Assembly (NCBI GenBank): GCA_025642075.2
Contig: JAODUO010000197.1
Span: forward strand, 187,001 to 251,000
Source of the DNA: Ridgeia piscesae
Lineage: Eukaryota > Annelida > Polychaeta > Sabellida > Siboglinidae
Reading direction: 5' to 3'
DNA: 64,000 nt
Shown here: positions 61,501 through 64,000 of the stretch, one piece after another
How the letters are laid out: each line of letters begins with the position of its first letter
Position numbering within the stretch: position 1 is the first letter of the stretch
Notes under the pieces: model-generated
Told to the model about the DNA's origin: nothing
What the model saw: only the letters and a program-made list of their open reading frames with translations
The model's database searches: none
Position numbers and translations under genes: made by a program

Positions 61501-62843
61501 GCACAAATAATAACTTTGCAAAACAATTATGAAAAACCTGAAGAAAAATTTCATGTACAATAAAATGGTGGGACAAATGTTCTTTTTTTTCATTTACTCG
61601 ATGGAATACTTAATAGGTATGCAATAATTGTGTGTGTGCGTGTGCGACGTGTTCTAATGAAATGAGTCGTATATCAGCGAACTTGATTGCAAGAAAACAC
61701 CATATAAACATGCAACAGTGATTTCCGACGATTTTGACTTTTTGTTAACAAAGTATACTTTGATCTCTTCTGTCAATTGGCAATGCACATTTATCATTTA
61801 TATTATTATTTAATAGATTTTATAGCCTTTTTAGAAACACTACGCAACATTTCATGCATGAATTTCAAAACCAGTGCACACTCGCTAACTGTAAACAAGG
61901 GTGATTGATCAGGTCTTGATCAATCGGGTTGCTGCTAGAATAAATACTTGCATTATGTTGTAATAATGTATGTTGTAACAATGTGAGTAAACAGATTGCA
62001 TGATATATCCTCGACAACGAACAAGACGGGAGTTTATTTTGAAAGCATCAAATGGATTAATAGAAACAAAACGGGCAATTTTGGAACGATGATGTACTCG
62101 GTGAGTCTCAATCATGTGCTTACGTGACCACAAACATTAAGTGTATTTTTCTCTGTTTTAAACTTCCTACCCCAGGCATGTTCAGCGCCCTATAGCTTTG
62201 ACTGTGTATGAGATAGGGCCATGATTTTTACACCTTTGGAAAGCTCAGTATATCTTCTTTCCAATGACTACCTATTTTTTTCTTTTTACATACGACTCAT
62301 TTCGTTAAACATGTCACATATTTTCCAAGGATGTGTTTTTGTTAATAAGATGTCAACTAACAATTTACTTGAACACACCATTATGAAAACGCACATAAAG
62401 TTTTTTGACAGAAGCCTATGGACTAGTTAAAGCAGCTGATATTTATTTTCTCTTTTGCCTAGATTTCTACGCAGCACAGTTTGCAAAGAAATTACATATA
62501 TTACATATGTGATGTCATATGAATTTAACAGGGTCTGTCTGCTAAATGGACACACAAATATTACCATAAAAAGTTTACATAGAGAGGTCAGAAATGAAGT
62601 CAACTCACCTTTGCCAAGATGCGTGTGGATGCTCATGTAACGTGCAGTGCCTGTCAGACTCTTGTGTTCCCGATAAGGTATGTGCTTGTGCGTCTCTGGG
62701 TCGATGTACTCCTTCGCAAGGCCAAAGTCGATGATGTAGATGATGTGTTGTTTTTTGTTCGCCTGCCGCCCAATGAGAAAGTTCTCTGGCTTGACGTCGC
62801 GGTAGATCAGGTGCTTCTGGTGGACGTACTCCATCCGATGTAA
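50533..62843 (-). CDS. Casein kinase 1 gamma, C-terminal part, 7 exons
   Basis: Exons, 5' to 3': 62609-62843, 57380-57550, 55801-55949, 55389-55475, 54889-54993, 51438-51544, 50533-50581. All phases match; total 903 nt (300 codons plus stop). The first encodes [20 protein letters not shown] (catalytic loop) and IDFGLAKEY (DFG), then [18 protein letters not shown]. Next come [15 protein letters not shown] and [20 protein letters not shown], then [17 protein letters not shown], typical of the gamma class. The tail includes [15 protein letters not shown] and EVEVV and ends in a [11 protein letters not shown] cluster, the family's palmitoylated membrane anchor. CK1 gamma phosphorylates Wnt co-receptor LRP6 and other substrates at the plasma membrane. 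The N-lobe (ATP-binding loop, catalytic Lys) lies right of the window. Exons 55389 and 54889 fall in the variable region and are less certain. Confidence 0.92.
52441..52571. repeat. (TA)n microsatellite in CSNK1G intron
   Basis: About 130 bp, mostly TA dinucleotides with short interruptions, followed by GT-rich sequence, in the intron between exons 54889 and 51438. Confidence 0.95.
54224..54328. repeat. 48-bp tandem duplication
   Basis: Two adjacent copies of catacagaaactacatttcc.. / ..aattatcagtccctaa differ at a few positions. It lies in the CSNK1G intron and is unrelated in sequence to the 48-bp array near TRIP4. Confidence 0.9.
57551..62608. other. Large CSNK1G intron
   Basis: Separates the catalytic-loop exon from the next kinase exon. 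It contains the MITE-like element at 59164-59898. Otherwise there is no coding or RNA-gene signal that I can support; the open frames at 59.5-60.1 kb have no family resemblance. Confidence 0.6.
59164..59898. mobile_element. Putative hAT-like MITE, 735 bp
   Basis: Ends are taaggatgggacgaatgtgg and, reverse-complemented on the right, taaggatgggacgaaattcg. Subterminal stretches are full of GAATCGAATATTC-type motifs near both ends, as in other hAT-derived MITEs. Matching 8-bp flanks were not found. No transposase was recognised. Confidence 0.7.
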
Positions 62844-64000
62844 CTGCAGCAACAACATAAGCACACTGAAAATACCACTCGAACTGTCTTCTTTTATTTC
62901 TGGCCTTGCTTGCCATTGCCAGTCATGACAAGCTTGTGTCTGACAGACTGGGTCAGACACGAAGCAGTGGCAGACTGTATCCCGCCTCTCATAAGAACAA
63001 CTGTTAATGCTAAAGCGGCGACATAGGAAATTAACTCTGACAGCAGAACTGGATTCAATCACAGTTAGCCAAGCTAAAAAGTTCTGATTATGGTTAATTG
63101 AATCAACTTAACGATTAATTCTGGTAAAAACTCATAGCTTCAAGAAAATGTTATTTCCAGTGTTCTCAAGTGACTGAACTGAGTCATGTTGTGCTATTTT
63201 AATCCACTGCGTTACTGGGAAAATTACTGCGTTGACCACGTATACCTGTCCCACAACCGCATATACCTGGCAGACAGGAAGAACTGTGCATGATACATCT
63301 AGTGTAGACAGGAATGTTAACAAACTAGAAGTGAACTTGCACTGGCATATAACTGGTCCACAAATGACTCCTAGCCAAGGTAGTTGTGTCACAACCAAAA
63401 GTTGTGTCACAACCAAACACATGATGGCTGTGATCACAGTATCAAACAAAATGTTACATGTTACCTGCCCTTTATAGAAAACAATTGTGGTTAATCAATA
63501 AAGGCCCTGTACAGTACTAGAGGCATGGAGATTGTTAGTCTTCATTCTTAGAGAGGACTATAACTAACTGGGACACATAATTACTGGATTGTGTAAATAC
63601 TAGTGCAAGTAGCAGTATGAATGTTTCAAAAACTGCATCTCAGAATTGTTGGTTGAATGTTGATTATTTTGACAAATGTTGTGTGATTGAAATTATTGTT
63701 TTGTTTACATGCAATACAGGGTTCATAAGCAACTGCAAGAAATGAAACTACCTATGTTATTGTTGGGTTTTCTGTTTTCCTGTTGGTTAGAGATAAATTC
63801 TCCTAGTGAACAAAACTGAACATACACCCATATCAACAGTCACTGACAACAGCAATGACATGTCACATTTTAATTTGCAGATAAAACGCTGCAGCACTGA
63901 TAATCATTCATGGTAAACAGGTTTGGCACAGCTGCCTGTGAGAGCAACTGTTATCTGTAGCTAGGCCAATCTTCTGAACAGCAAGTCCTGTTTTACAAGA
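62844..64000. other. CSNK1G intron to right edge
   Basis: I searched for the preceding kinase exon (LLGPSLEDLF-type segment) on the minus strand and did not find it. The N-terminal exons should lie beyond 64000. The sequence here is unremarkable AT-rich intron. Confidence 0.5.

Overview
This is nuclear DNA from a multicellular animal. It has spliced genes with GT-AG introns, non-LTR and hAT-like transposon remnants, and many minisatellites. The protein families point to a bilaterian, probably an invertebrate with a compact but repeat-rich, AT-rich and heterozygous genome; I cannot fix the phylum from sequence alone. Nearly all real coding sequence lies in four genes, three of which can be rebuilt exon by exon in a consistent reading frame.

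Layout. (1) 0.8-7.5 kb, minus strand: the 5' half of a SUGP1-like splicing-factor gene. It has two short N-terminal exons and one large Pro-rich exon, with minisatellites pressed against both ends of that exon; the SURP and G-patch part lies off the left edge. (2) 7.5-15.8 kb: intergenic DNA with an unclassified inverted-repeat element (8.84-10.46 kb), a perfect 10-bp array, a ~57-bp array and a 3-kb array of a 48-bp unit. (3) 15.85-38.76 kb, minus strand: a complete 12-exon TRIP4 (ASC-1) gene, 1671 nt of CDS. Its intron 6 is swollen by 21-33.6 kb of apparently mis-assembled sequence: a direct copy of exon 6 and its surroundings 10,325 bp away, an inverted copy of exon 8, and several kb of homopolymer-rich, base-caller-like sequence. 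(4) 39.07-44.57 kb, plus strand: a complete 4-exon PCLAF (PAF15) gene, divergent from TRIP4 over a 310-bp shared promoter holding a consensus E2F site. (5) 50.53 kb to beyond the right edge, minus strand: the C-terminal seven exons of a casein kinase 1 gamma gene.

How the genes relate. PCLAF is a PCNA-binding replication/repair factor, TRIP4 a transcription coactivator and ribosome-quality-control/DNA-alkylation-repair subunit, CSNK1G a membrane-tethered kinase, and SUGP1 a spliceosome protein. They do not form a pathway. From memory, CSNK1G1-PCLAF-TRIP4 are also consecutive in human (15q22), with PCLAF and TRIP4 divergent, so this looks like old conserved microsynteny with CSNK1G inverted. 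I found no convincing new biological system. The most interesting signals are the conserved gene trio with its E2F-bearing bidirectional promoter, tandem repeats whose units carry copies of the neighbouring 3' splice site, a 3-kb minisatellite that TRIP4 transcription may have to cross, nested hAT-like elements with clean 8-bp target duplications, and the assembly artefact.
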